Positions 38,871 through 48,517 are shown, counted from the stretch's first letter. The stretch: 64,000 bases of DNA from Streptococcus uberis (GCF_000785785.1 NZ_JRQN01000009.1:27011-91010); one strand, 5' to 3'. Translations and numbers: made by a program. Notes: generated by a model from the sequence alone, not told the origin.

Positions 38871-39839
38871 ATGGTAACAGTTTCGAAAGAAAAACATATG
38901 GATATGTTCCTAAAAATGGAACGTATTCGTGAATTTGACTCACGTATCAACAAACTTGTTCGTCGTGGATTTGTACAAGGGATGACTCACTTCTCTGTTG
39001 GTGAAGAAGCAGCAAACGTTGGTGCGGTTGCTCATTTGACTTACGATGATATTATCTTCTCAAATCACCGTGGACATGGTCAATCTATCGCTAAAGATAT
39101 GGACTTAAACAAAATGATGGCTGAACTTGCTGGTAAAGCTACTGGTGTCTCAAAAGGGCGTGGTGGTTCAATGCATTTGGCTGACTTTGAAAAAGGTAAC
39201 TATGGTACAAATGGTATCGTTGGTGGTGGCTATGCACTTGCAGTTGGTGCCGCTTTAACACAGCAATACAAAGGTACTAATAATATTGCAGTTGCTTTCT
39301 CAGGTGATGGTGCAACAAATGAAGGTTCTTTCCACGAGTCAGTTAATATGGCAGCGACTTGGAAATTACCAGTAATCTTCTTTGTTATCAATAACCGTTA
39401 TGGTATTTCAATGAATATCAATAATGCAACAAATACTCCTCACTTATATACACGTGCAGAAGCATACGGAATTCCAGGATTCTACTGTGAAGATGGTAAT
39501 GACGTTTTAGCTGTTTATGAAACAATGGGTAAAGCTGTAGACCATGTACGTGGTGGTAACGGACCTGCTATTGTCGAAGTTGAATCATACCGTTGGTTTG
39601 GTCATTCAACAGCCGATGCTGGTAAATATCGTACTAAAGAAGAAGTTGCATCATGGAAAGAAAAAGATCCAATGATCAAGTACAGAGCTTACCTTACAAA
39701 GGAAGGTATTGCAACTGATGAAGAATTGGATGCTATCCAAGCACAAGTTAAAAAAGAAGTTGATGATGCTTATGAATTTGCTCAAAACAGTCCAGATCCT
39801 GAGCTTTCAGTTGCATTTGAAGATGTTTGGGTTGACTAA
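38871..39839 (+). CDS. pdhA: Pyruvate dehydrogenase E1 component, alpha subunit
   Basis: 322 aa from the ATG at 38871 (GGAGG 5 nt upstream; the TTG at 38859 is upstream of the RBS). The thiamine-diphosphate motif is GDGATNEGSFHESVNMAATWKLPVIFFVINN (GDG...NN). The phosphorylation-loop region YRWFGHSTADAGKYR is typical of E1 alpha. It decarboxylates pyruvate with PdhB and passes acetyl to E2 lipoate. In other annotations the genes are called acoABCL; the neighbours and lplA favour PDH. Confidence 0.93.
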   Translation: MVTVSKEKHMDMFLKMERIREFDSRINKLVRRGFVQGMTHFSVGEEAANVGAVAHLTYDDIIFSNHRGHGQSIAKDMDLNKMMAELAGKATGVSKGRGGSMHLADFEKGNYGTNGIVGGGYALAVGAALTQQYKGTNNIAVAFSGDGATNEGSFHESVNMAATWKLPVIFFVINNRYGISMNINNATNTPHLYTRAEAYGIPGFYCEDGNDVLAVYETMGKAVDHVRGGNGPAIVEVESYRWFGHSTADAGKYRTKEEVASWKEKDPMIKYRAYLTKEGIATDEELDAIQAQVKKEVDDAYEFAQNSPDPELSVAFEDVWVD

Positions 39840-39920
39840 TCTCTTTAAACCTATCAATTTAACTAATTAACTAAATTAACGGATTATTTCTATTTTGTAA
39901 AAACTAGGAGAAAAAATTAA

Positions 39921-40918
39921 ATGAGTGAAACAAAATTAATGGCTTTACGTGAAGCGTGAATCTTGCCATGTCGGAAGAAATGCGCAAAGATGAAAACATT
40001 TTCTTAATGGGAGAAGATGTTGGTGTGTATGGTGGTGACTTTGGAACATCAGTTGGTATGCTTGAAGAATTTGGTGCTAAACGTGTTAAAGATACACCAA
40101 TTTCAGAAGCTGCTATCTCAGGTGCTGCGATTGGTGCTGCGATTACAGGTTTAAGACCAATTATTGACGTTACTTTCATGGATTTCCTTACAATTATGAT
40201 GGACGCTATTGTTAACAATGGTGCTAAGAATAATTACATGTTTGGTGGCGGTCTTAAAACACCAGTAACTTTCCGTGTTGCTTCAGGTTCAGGTATTGGA
40301 TCAGCTGCCCAACACTCACAATCTTTAGAAGCTTGGATGACACATATTCCAGGGATTAAAGTTGTTGCACCGGGTAATGCAAATGATGCAAAAGGACTTT
40401 TGAAATCTGCGATTCAAGATAATAATATCGTTATTTTCATGGAACCAAAATCACTATACGGTAAAAAAGAAGAAGTTAACCAAGACCCTGAATTCTATAT
40501 TCCTTTAGGTAAAGGTGAAATTAAACGTGAAGGAACAGACTTAACAATCGTAACTTACGGACGTATGTTAGAACGTGTTCTTCAAGCAGCTGAAGAAGTT
40601 GCTGCCGATGGCATTAACGTTGAAGTTGTTGACCCACGTACACTTGTACCACTTGATAAAGAACTGATCATTGAATCAGTTAAGAAGACTGGTAAAGTAT
40701 TGTTAGTCAACGATGCTTATAAAACTGGTGGATACACTGGTGAAATTGCAACGATGATTGCTGAAAGTGAAGCTTTTGATTATCTTGATCATCCAATCGT
40801 TCGTTTAGCTAGTGAAGATGTACCAGTACCTTATGCACGAGTGCTTGAACAAGGTATTTTACCAGACGTTGAAAAAATCAAAGCTGCTATTGTTAAAATG
40901 GCAAAAAAAGGTAACTAA
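39921..40918 (+). pseudogene. pdhB: Pyruvate dehydrogenase E1 component, beta subunit, early frameshift
   Basis: The proper start is the ATG at 39921 (RBS AGGAG), reading MSETKLMALREA and then TGA. One base is missing near 39955: adding it gives REAVNLAMSEEMRKDENIFLMGEDVG, and the frame is then open to 40918 (about 332 aa). The rest carries E1-beta hallmarks (TPISEAAISGAAIGAA, MEPKSLYGKKEEV, ASEDVPVPYA). With pdhA, C and D intact, this looks more like a sequencing error than decay. Re-initiation at the GTG 39956 has no RBS. Confidence 0.85.
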
Positions 40919-40930
40919 TATACAGAAGAA

Positions 40931-40951
40931 GAAGTCTCAATATGAGGCTTC
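40931..40951 (+). other. Intercistronic hairpin pdhB-pdhC
   Basis: GAAGTCTC-AATAT-GAGGCTTC, no T-run, so not a classic terminator; could stabilise the mRNA between cistrons. Confidence 0.4.
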
Positions 40952-40993
40952 CTTCAATGTATACTAGCTTATAGAGATTCGGAAAGGAAAATT

Positions 40994-42406
40994 ATGGCTG
41001 CTGAAATTATTATGCCTAAACTCGGTGTTGATATGCAAGAAGGCGAAATCATCGAGTGGAAAAAACAAGAAGGCGATAGTGTCAAAGAAGGTGATATTCT
41101 TCTAGAAATTATGTCAGATAAGACTAATATGGAGATTGAAGCTGAAGATGCTGGTGTCTTGTTAAAAATCGTTCGCCCTGCAGGTGATGTTGTACCCGTA
41201 ACGGAAGTTATTGGTTATATTGGTGCCGAAGGTGAATCTGTTGATAATATTGCGTCAAGTGAGAAAACAACTGAAATTCCTGCTCCAAATTCGGCAGATG
41301 CTGCTCCTACTGTGGCACCTAAAGAAGAAGTAACAAGACCAGAAATCAAAGTTGCAACATCACTTCCTCAAGGCGACGGTGGAAAAGTTCGGGCAACTCC
41401 AGCTGCACGTCGCCTTGCATCAGAGTTGGGACTTTCTCTAGGTCAAGTACCTGGTTCAGGACCTAAAGGTCGTGTTCACCAAGAAGATGTTGAAAACTTT
41501 AAAAATGCACAACCAAAATCATCTCCACTTGCACGTAAGATGGCAGAAGATGCAGGTCTTGATTTAGCTGCCATTGTAGGTAGTGGTTTCAATGGCAAAG
41601 TTATGAAAAAAGATATCTTAGCTGCGATCTCTGCTTCTAAACCAGTTGAAGAAGTTGCTGCTAAACCAGCTAAGGAAGAAAAAGCTAAGGCAGAACTTCC
41701 TGAAGGTGTTGAAGTAATCAAGATGTCTGCAATGCGTAAAGCTATTTCTAAAGGTATGACTAATTCATACCTAACAGCTCCTTCATTCACATTGAACTAT
41801 GATATTGATATGACTGAAATGATGGCTTTACGTAAAAAGTTAATTGATCCAATCATGGAAAAAACTGGTTTGAAAGTAAGCTTTACTGACTTAATTGGTA
41901 TGGCTGTTGTTAAAACATTAATGAAACCAGAACATCAATATATGAATGCTTCATTAATCAATGACGCTCAAGAAATTGAATTACACAAATTTGTAAATAT
42001 TGGTATTGCTGTTGGTCTCGATGATGGATTAATCGTACCAGTAGTTCACAATGCTGATAAAATGTCGTTGGCTGACTTCGTTATAGCTTCTAAAGATGTT
42101 ATTAAGAAAACACAAGAAGGTAAGTTGAAAGCAGCTGAAATGACAGGGTCAACATTCTCTATCACAAACTTAGGTATGTTTGGCACTAAAACATTCAACC
42201 CAATCATTAACCAACCTAACTCAGCAATCTTAGGTGTTGGGGCAACAATTCCTACACCAACAGTTGTGAATGGTGAAATTGTTCCTCGTCCGATTATGGC
42301 AATGTGCTTAACAATTGACCATAGACTTGTTGACGGTATGAATGGTGCTAAATTCATGGTTGATCTTAAGAACTTGATGGAAAATCCTTTTGGATTGTTA
42401 ATCTAA
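40994..42406 (+). CDS. pdhC: Pyruvate dehydrogenase E2, dihydrolipoamide acetyltransferase
   Basis: 470 aa: an N-terminal lipoyl domain (residues 1-80; lipoyl-Lys in EIMSDKTNMEIE near 44), two peripheral-subunit-binding domains (RATPAARRLASELG near 132 and SPLARKMAEDAGLDL near 178), then the catalytic domain ending in DHRLVDGMNGAKF. Two binding domains in one E2 is notable. It transfers the acetyl from lipoate to CoA and forms the core of the complex. RBS GGAAAGGA. Confidence 0.93.
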   Translation: MAAEIIMPKLGVDMQEGEIIEWKKQEGDSVKEGDILLEIMSDKTNMEIEAEDAGVLLKIVRPAGDVVPVTEVIGYIGAEGESVDNIASSEKTTEIPAPNSADAAPTVAPKEEVTRPEIKVATSLPQGDGGKVRATPAARRLASELGLSLGQVPGSGPKGRVHQEDVENFKNAQPKSSPLARKMAEDAGLDLAAIVGSGFNGKVMKKDILAAISASKPVEEVAAKPAKEEKAKAELPEGVEVIKMSAMRKAISKGMTNSYLTAPSFTLNYDIDMTEMMALRKKLIDPIMEKTGLKVSFTDLIGMAVVKTLMKPEHQYMNASLINDAQEIELHKFVNIGIAVGLDDGLIVPVVHNADKMSLADFVIASKDVIKKTQEGKLKAAEMTGSTFSITNLGMFGTKTFNPIINQPNSAILGVGATIPTPTVVNGEIVPRPIMAMCLTIDHRLVDGMNGAKFMVDLKNLMENPFGLLI

Positions 42407-42444
42407 GTAAGTTACTTTTGATTGAACCGTAATAAAGAAAAATA

Positions 42445-42453
42445 TGGTATAGT
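42445..42453 (+). promoter_or_regulatory. Possible internal promoter before pdhD
   Basis: TGGTATAGT extended -10 in the 113-nt pdhC-pdhD gap. Confidence 0.4.
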
Positions 42454-42519
42454 GACATTGTATTGAAGTTAGTCTAAACTGTGACATACCAATATAAGAT
42501 GTAATAAAAGGAGAAAATA

Positions 42520-44277
42520 ATGGCTGTTGAAATTATTATGCCAAAACTTGGTGTAGACATGCAAGAAGGCGAAATCATCGAGTGGAAAAAACAAGAAGGT
42601 GATGCTGTCAATGAAGGAGATATCCTTCTTGAAATTATGTCAGATAAAACAAATATGGAAATCGAAGCAGAAGATGCTGGTGTCCTTTTGAAAATTGTTC
42701 GTAAAGATGGTGAAACAGTTCCTGTTACTGAAGTTATTGGCTACATCGGTGCCGAAGGTGAAGCTATTGAGGATGCATCATCAGCAGTGCCATCAGCAGA
42801 AAAAGCAACTGCAGATCTTGAAGCTGCAGGTTTAGAAGTACCTAAAGCACCAGCTGAAAAAGTTGCAGAAAAAACAAATAAAGCACCACTTGCAGATAAC
42901 GAATATGATATTGTTGTCGTAGGTGGAGGTCCTGCAGGTTACTACGCTGCGATTCGTGGCGCACAACTTGGTGGAAAAATTGCGATTGTTGAAAAATCAG
43001 AATTTGGTGGTACATGTTTGAATGTTGGATGTATTCCAACAAAAACTTACTTGAAAAACGCTGAAATCCTTGACGGTTTGAAAATTGCTGCAGGTCGTGG
43101 TATTAACCTTGCTTCAACAAACTATACAATTGATATGGATAAAACAGTTGAATTCAAAAACACAGTTGTTAAAACATTAACTGGTGGTGTTAAAGGACTT
43201 CTTAAAGCTAACAAAGTTACCTTATTCAATGGTCTTGGAACTGTTAATCCAGATAAAACTGTTACAATTGGTTCTGAAACAATTAAGGGACGTAACGTAA
43301 TCCTTGCAACAGGTTCTAAAGTATCTCGTATCAATATTCCTGGAATTGACTCTCAATTAGTATTAACTTCAGATGATATTCTTGATTTACGTGAAATGCC
43401 AAAATCACTTGCTGTAATGGGTGGTGGAGTTGTCGGTATTGAACTTGGTCTTGTATGGGCTTCTTATGGTGTTGATGTCACTGTTATCGAAATGGCAGAT
43501 CGCATTATCCCAGCAATGGACAAAGAAGTATCTCTTGAACTTCAAAAAATCCTTTCTAAGAAAGGTATGAAGATTAAGACTGGAGTTGGTGTTTCTGAAA
43601 TTGTTGAAGCAAATAACCAATTAACATTGAAGCTTAACAATGGTGAAGAAGTTGTCGCTGAAAAAGCATTGTTATCAATCGGACGTGTTCCACAAATGAA
43701 TGGTCTTGAAAATCTTAACCTTGAAATGGATCGTAACCGTATTAAAGTTAATGACTACCAAGAAACTTCAATCCCAGGTATCTATGCACCAGGTGATGTA
43801 AACGGAACTAAAATGCTTGCACATGCTGCTTACCGTATGGGTGAAGTAGCTGCTGAGAATGCTATGCATGGTAATGTTCGTAAAGCAAATCTTGACTTCA
43901 CTCCTGCTGCCGTATACACTCATCCTGAAGTAGCGATGGTTGGGATTACAGAAGAAGAAGCTCGCGCAAAATATGGTGAGATTCTTGTCGGACGTAACAG
44001 CTTTACAGGTAATGGTCGTGCCATTGCATCCAATGAAGCTCATGGGTTTGTTAAAGTGATTGCAGATGCTAAGTTCCACGAAGTATTAGGTGTTCATATT
44101 ATTGGTCCAGCAGCAGCTGAAATGATCAATGAAGCAGCAACTATCATGGAATCAGAATTAACAGTTGATGAATTGCTCTTATCAATTCATGGTCACCCAA
44201 CATTCTCTGAAGTAATGTATGAAGCTTTTGCAGATGTTCTTGGTGAAGCAATTCATAACCCACCAAAAAGAAAATAA
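42520..44277 (+). CDS. pdhD: Dihydrolipoamide dehydrogenase E3 with N-terminal lipoyl domain
   Basis: 585 aa. Residues 1-80 are a lipoyl domain almost identical to that of E2. The flavoenzyme follows a linker: FAD motif VVVGGGPAGYYAAIRGAQLG, redox disulfide GGTCLNVGCIPTK, NAD motif AVMGGGVVGIELGLVWASYG, and the C-terminal dimer His/Glu segment HGHPTFSEVMYEAF. It reoxidises dihydrolipoate. A lipoyl-E3 fusion is known in streptococci. RBS AAGGAG. Last gene before a strong terminator. Confidence 0.95.
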   Translation: MAVEIIMPKLGVDMQEGEIIEWKKQEGDAVNEGDILLEIMSDKTNMEIEAEDAGVLLKIVRKDGETVPVTEVIGYIGAEGEAIEDASSAVPSAEKATADLEAAGLEVPKAPAEKVAEKTNKAPLADNEYDIVVVGGGPAGYYAAIRGAQLGGKIAIVEKSEFGGTCLNVGCIPTKTYLKNAEILDGLKIAAGRGINLASTNYTIDMDKTVEFKNTVVKTLTGGVKGLLKANKVTLFNGLGTVNPDKTVTIGSETIKGRNVILATGSKVSRINIPGIDSQLVLTSDDILDLREMPKSLAVMGGGVVGIELGLVWASYGVDVTVIEMADRIIPAMDKEVSLELQKILSKKGMKIKTGVGVSEIVEANNQLTLKLNNGEEVVAEKALLSIGRVPQMNGLENLNLEMDRNRIKVNDYQETSIPGIYAPGDVNGTKMLAHAAYRMGEVAAENAMHGNVRKANLDFTPAAVYTHPEVAMVGITEEEARAKYGEILVGRNSFTGNGRAIASNEAHGFVKVIADAKFHEVLGVHIIGPAAAEMINEAATIMESELTVDELLLSIHGHPTFSEVMYEAFADVLGEAIHNPPKRK

Positions 44278-44290
44278 TCTGTTAAGAATG

Positions 44291-44322
44291 AAAAAAAGTT
44301 TAGGAATTTCCTAAACTTTTTT
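44291..44322 (+). terminator. pdh operon terminator
   Basis: Stem AAAAGTTTAGGAA / TTCCTAAACTTTT with A- and T-runs outside. Confidence 0.92.
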
Positions 44323-44366
44323 CTTCTAAAAAGTCGCTAAATACTGAAAATACTAGGATTAGTGGC

Positions 44367-44395
44367 TTGTGTTTTGATAACGATTGCATTAAAAT
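44367..44395 (+). promoter_or_regulatory. lplA promoter with cre-like site
   Basis: TTGTGT, 17-nt spacer, TAAAAT. The spacer contains TGATAACGATTGCA (44375-44388), one mismatch from the CcpA cre consensus TGWAANCGNTNNCA. Confidence 0.5.
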
Positions 44396-44429
44396 AGAAG
44401 TAATCAAATAGAGAATTTTAGGAGTAGAA

Positions 44430-45419
44430 ATGAAATATATTGTAAATAAAAGCAACAATCCTGCTTATAATATCGCCCTTGAGGCATATGTCTTTCGTGA
44501 ATTAACTTCAGAAGACGAAATCTTTATTTTATGGATTAATGAACCAGCTATTATCATTGGTAAACACCAAAATACGATTCAAGAAATTAACAAAGAGTAT
44601 ACTGATGAGCATGGTATTCATGTTTGTCGTCGTCTTTCAGGTGGTGGTGCTGTTTACCATGATTTAAATAACTTAAACTATACCATTATTTCTAACAAAT
44701 CTGAAGAAGGTGCCTTCGATTTCAAAACTTTCTCTCAACCAGTTATTGCAACTCTAGCTGACTTAGGTGTTAAAGCTGAATTTACAGGCCGAAATGACCT
44801 TGAAATTGACGGAAAGAAATTCTGTGGTAACGCACAAGCTTATTACAAAGGCCGTATGATGCACCATGGTTGTCTTCTCTTTGATGTTGATATGTCAGTG
44901 CTTGGCGATGCTCTAAAAGTAAGTAAAGATAAAATTGAATCAAAAGGGATTAAATCAGTTCGCGCACGTGTAACTAATATTCTTAATGAATTACCAGAAA
45001 AAATTACAGTTAATGAATTCTCAGATAAAATCTTAGAAAAGATGAAAGAAACGTATCCAGATATGACGGAATATGTCCTTTCTGAAGATGAATTAGCTAA
45101 AATTCAAGAATCTGCAGATACGCAATTTGGAACTTGGGACTGGACTTACGGCAAAGCCCCTGAATACACAATTGAACGTAATGTTCGCTACCCTGCTGGA
45201 AAAATCAACACATTTGCCAATGTTCAACAATCAGTTATTAAAGATATCAAAATTTATGGAGATTTCTTCGGTATTAAGGATGTTGATGACATAGAACAAT
45301 TACTAATTGGTACAAAATATGAGTATAAAGATGTACTTGAAAAATTACAAACCATCGATATTGCTCAATATTTCTCACGCATCACTGTTGAAGAAATTGC
45401 AAAAGCAATTGTGGCATAA
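44430..45419 (+). CDS. lplA: Lipoate-protein ligase A
   Basis: 329 aa. The lipoate/AMP-binding motif is RRLSGGGAVYHDLNNLNYTII near 70-90; GRNDLEIDGKKFCGNAQAY holds the catalytic Lys. The C-terminal accessory domain is present (GTWDWTYGKAPEY). It scavenges lipoate and attaches it to lipoyl domains, and it sits just downstream of pdhABCD, which has two such domains (E2 and E3). RBS AGGAG. Confidence 0.94.
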   Translation: MKYIVNKSNNPAYNIALEAYVFRELTSEDEIFILWINEPAIIIGKHQNTIQEINKEYTDEHGIHVCRRLSGGGAVYHDLNNLNYTIISNKSEEGAFDFKTFSQPVIATLADLGVKAEFTGRNDLEIDGKKFCGNAQAYYKGRMMHHGCLLFDVDMSVLGDALKVSKDKIESKGIKSVRARVTNILNELPEKITVNEFSDKILEKMKETYPDMTEYVLSEDELAKIQESADTQFGTWDWTYGKAPEYTIERNVRYPAGKINTFANVQQSVIKDIKIYGDFFGIKDVDDIEQLLIGTKYEYKDVLEKLQTIDIAQYFSRITVEEIAKAIVA

Positions 45420-45430
45420 TGGCATCATCT

Positions 45431-45463
45431 AATGTTAAGGTTCTGATAACCTTAACATTTTTT
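45431..45463 (+). terminator. lplA terminator
   Basis: Perfect 12-bp stem AATGTTAAGGTT / AACCTTAACATT with T-run. Confidence 0.93.
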
Positions 45464-45543
45464 GACTGTCTAATTTTGACGAAGTCAGTTAAAACACAAG
45501 AAACTCATCTACAGCCACTTATGATAATTAGAAGGGTAAATTT

Positions 45544-46257
45544 ATGTTTTTAAGTAAAATAGACTGTATAGAGCCACTTCCAGAGGACACTTACTTGGCT
45601 AATATTCCTGCAATTGCAAGTCTCGTATCCTCTAATGGGCTATCTTTTGAAAAAGCGATTACTTTTTTGGTTGGTGATAATGGAAGTGGGAAGTCTACGC
45701 TTCTTGAGGCAATAGCTGTCGCTATGGGACTAAATCCAGAAGGTGGGTCTAAACATACCATCTTTGAAACAATGGGGACCCATTCTCAATTAGGAGACTT
45801 GATAAAACCAATTAGAATAAAGTACCCTCAAGACAGTTATTTCTTAAGAGCTGAAAGTTTCTATAATCTAGCCACTTACTTAAGTGATATTGGTGATACC
45901 TTTGATTCGTATGGTGGTATTCCTCTCCATCGTTGTTCTCACGGGGAATCATTTTTCAACTTAGTAAAATATCGTTTTAGTGCCAATGGTTTTTATTTAC
46001 TTGATGAACCAGAGGCTGCCTTATCTCCAAGTCGACTGATGTCATTGATGGTGATGATAAATCAACTATGCAAAGAAGGCTGTCAATTTATTATTGCAAC
46101 CCATTCACCAATTCTCATCACATTGCCAGATGCTCAAATTCTTCAATTGACAGAATCTGAGATTAAAGCAGTTAATTATTGGGAGACTGAGCAGTATCAA
46201 TTAAGCAAAGATTTTCTAGACAATCCAGAAAGAATGCTCAAGCATTTGTTAGACTAA
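45544..46257 (+). CDS. AAA-family ATPase (ABC-like, RecF/SMC-type)
   Basis: 237 aa with Walker A GDNGSGKSTLLEAIAVAMG near residue 42, a signature-like SHGESFFNLVKYRF, and Walker B FYLLDEPEAALSPSRLM, then ATHSPIL. It has no membrane partner gene and no transporter Q-loop pattern. It resembles the stand-alone AAA/ABC ATPases widespread in streptococci. Role unknown; some homologues belong to defence or plasmid-maintenance modules, but no partner is seen here. Confidence 0.8.
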   Translation: MFLSKIDCIEPLPEDTYLANIPAIASLVSSNGLSFEKAITFLVGDNGSGKSTLLEAIAVAMGLNPEGGSKHTIFETMGTHSQLGDLIKPIRIKYPQDSYFLRAESFYNLATYLSDIGDTFDSYGGIPLHRCSHGESFFNLVKYRFSANGFYLLDEPEAALSPSRLMSLMVMINQLCKEGCQFIIATHSPILITLPDAQILQLTESEIKAVNYWETEQYQLSKDFLDNPERMLKHLLD

Positions 46258-46294
46258 AAAAAGTTTCCCATTTGAAGGGAAACTTTTTTTAGTC
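46252..46294. terminator. Bidirectional terminator with 18-bp perfect arms
   Basis: GACTAAAAAAAGTTTCCC and its exact inverse flank a 7-nt loop. The stop codons of both convergent genes lie inside the arms. Confidence 0.95.
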
Positions 46295-47074
46295 AAATTC
46301 GGCTTTACTTTTTACATCTGCATATTCTTCAGAAACTTCATTCCCAAGGATAGAGCTGTAGTCAGCCAATTCAATAGCTGTTCCATATTTGTTTTTCAAG
46401 GCAGTAGTTACTAGGCGGTATGCTAGGTTTACATTGCGTGAAAGGATTGGGCCGTGGAAGTAGCTACCAAAGACATTCTTGTAATGGACGCCTTCGGTTT
46501 GATCTTCCTTATTATTTCCATTTCCATAGATAACTTTTCCTAAAGGTTTCTCATCTTCTGATAAGAAGGTCCGACCCTGATGGTTTTCGAAGCCATAGTA
46601 GGTTTCATTAAATTCTTCATTATGAATTTTAATGTCTCCAATGTAGCGATTTTTGTCTTGACTCAAAGTATAGTGTCCCATTACGCCAATACCATCAATC
46701 TTCTCACCGTTAGCTTGGACGTAATATTGTCCTAACAACTGAAAACCGCCGCAAATGGCTAGGATGACTTTGTCTTTTTCAATATAGTCCGCAATAGCAT
46801 CTTTTTTGCTGGGTAAATCACGTGCAACGATCGTTTGCTCGTAGTCTTGTCCACCACCAAAGAAAATTATATCATAATGATCAGAATCAAAGGCATCATC
46901 AATTGAGACAATGTCAACAGTAATGTGAGCGCCAAGTTTTTCAGCTACGTATTTAAGCATTAAGACATTGCCATTATCACCATAGGTGTTCATTAAGTTG
47001 CCATACAAATGAGCAATTCTAATTTGGTACTTATAGTCCTGTCTTTCAGGAGATTGTAAAGAAGTATAGGCCAT
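46289..47074 (-). CDS. gatD: Lipid II isoglutaminyl synthase, glutaminase subunit GatD
   Basis: 261 aa class I glutamine amidotransferase-like domain: the nucleophile Cys is in [14 protein letters not shown] (about 108) and the His in [12 protein letters not shown]. It supplies ammonia to MurT for amidation of the D-Glu of lipid II, essential for cross-linking in streptococci. Its ATG overlaps the murT stop (TAATG), the usual murT-gatD operon. Confidence 0.93.
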   Translation of the reverse strand: MAYTSLQSPERQDYKYQIRIAHLYGNLMNTYGDNGNVLMLKYVAEKLGAHITVDIVSIDDAFDSDHYDIIFFGGGQDYEQTIVARDLPSKKDAIADYIEKDKVILAICGGFQLLGQYYVQANGEKIDGIGVMGHYTLSQDKNRYIGDIKIHNEEFNETYYGFENHQGRTFLSEDEKPLGKVIYGNGNNKEDQTEGVHYKNVFGSYFHGPILSRNVNLAYRLVTTALKNKYGTAIELADYSSILGNEVSEEYADVKSKAEFD

Positions 47075-48416
47075 TAGTTCATCTCCTTATTAACAATATG
47101 ACGGTTTGCAAGTAATTCTCGGAATTGAAGCATAGCAGTATAAGTAGCAAGGATATAAGCATGATCTGTTTCCTGAGCTAAAATTGCAGTCATTATATCT
47201 TCTAATTTTTCAGCTTGAGTAATTTTTGTTTCATCATAGCCTGTTACACGAAGCCGTCTGGCAATTTCGGAGTGACGGACACCCCCCGCATTAATCTCAG
47301 TAATAGGCATTTGATTAATTAGTTCAAAATTGGCGTCCCAGATCCATGACGTATCAATACCATCTGCATAATTTGCATTAAGCAGTACTGACAGGCTAAA
47401 TGGAAAGTCAGCTAAGTTAATCATTTCGAGTGCTTGGCTAGCGCCAACGGGGTTCTTAATTAAAACTAGTGTACACGTTTTATTGCCAATGGTAAAGGTC
47501 TCTTGGCGACCAAAAACAGCACGGCTCTTATCAAAACCAGCTTTGATTTTTTCTGGAGCAACTCCGAAGAATTCAGCAACAGAAACAGCAGCTAAGGCAT
47601 TATAGATGTTATATAAGCCCCAACATTAATTTTATAAGATTGGTCATCAATAACAAATTCTGACATGTTATGACTAATAGTAGTCAATTCAGTTAATTGA
47701 TAATCTAATTCTGGACGTTCAAATTGGCAATTCGGGCAGATATAGTGACCCAAGTTAGCGTAGGTATTCAAACGGTAATTGAGAATTTGCTCACACTTTG
47801 GACAAAGAATGCCTTCAGTATTATAATGGGCTAATCTAGGTTCATGATTTTCAGTGTTAAAACCATAATATTTTACGGGATTAACAATATCCTTTGAAGC
47901 AAAAATAGGACTATCTCCATTTGAAAGTATTGTTGCTTCAGGAGCGTTTTTGGCCCCATCAATGATCATTTGGTAAGTTGTGTAGATTTCACCGTAGCGA
48001 TCCATTTGATCACGGAAAATATTAGTGAAAACAAACAAACTCGGTTTAATAAACTGAGTAATTTTAGGCAAGCTCGCTTCGTCAATTTCTAAAACTGCAA
48101 TTTTCTTACCTGACTTTGTCTTTTTCGCCGTCAAAAAAGTAGATACAATACCAGTAATCATATTGGCGCCACTAGGATTAGTTAAAACCTGTCCAAATGC
48201 TTCTTTTAAAATACCAACTGTCAAAGCGGTAGTTAAGGTTTTCCCATTTGTACCAGTGACAACGACGATTTCATAATCTTTTGCTAAAGTATCTAAAATA
48301 TTCTTATCAAACTGTAATGCTAATTTACCAGGGTAAGTTGAACCACGACCCAGTTTCTTTAAAAAAAATTGAGCTGATTTTCCGGCAGTTATGCCCATTA
48401 ATGTTTTAATTGTCAT
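47074..48416 (-). pseudogene. murT: Lipid II isoglutaminyl synthase subunit MurT, frameshifted
   Basis: Mur-ligase-like protein. The frame from 48416 reads the ATP motif [17 protein letters not shown], then a Cys4 zinc ribbon (CPKCEQ...CPNCQ), and stops at 47592 after [12 protein letters not shown]. One more G on the coding strand, in the run at 47618-47621, restores [13 protein letters not shown]. The remaining frame continues through [12 protein letters not shown] and [18 protein letters not shown] to 47074. The corrected length of 447 aa is normal for MurT. MurT is usually essential, so a homopolymer read error is likely. Confidence 0.87.
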
Positions 48417-48422
48417 GTTTAT

Positions 48423-48431
48423 ATTTTAACA
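48423..48431 (-). promoter_or_regulatory. Extended -10 directly before murT
   Basis: On the minus strand TGTTAAAAT ends 6 nt before the murT ATG, with no Shine-Dalgarno between them. Confidence 0.5.
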
Positions 48432-48472
48432 TACAATATCAAAATTTAGATACAGAAAATCTTATCGAAACA

Positions 48473-48481
48473 TGTTATAAT
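48473..48481 (+). promoter_or_regulatory. Extended -10 promoter of cdaA
   Basis: TGTTATAAT, 36 nt before the cdaA start, divergent from the murT promoter. Confidence 0.6.
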
Positions 48482-48517
48482 ATTTACGATGTCAATTTTA
48501 CATAGAAAGAGGGTAAA

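Noticed and set aside
41476..41790. ORFs antisense to pdhC
   Set aside because: Shadows of the repetitive Ala/Lys-rich linker coding sequence.
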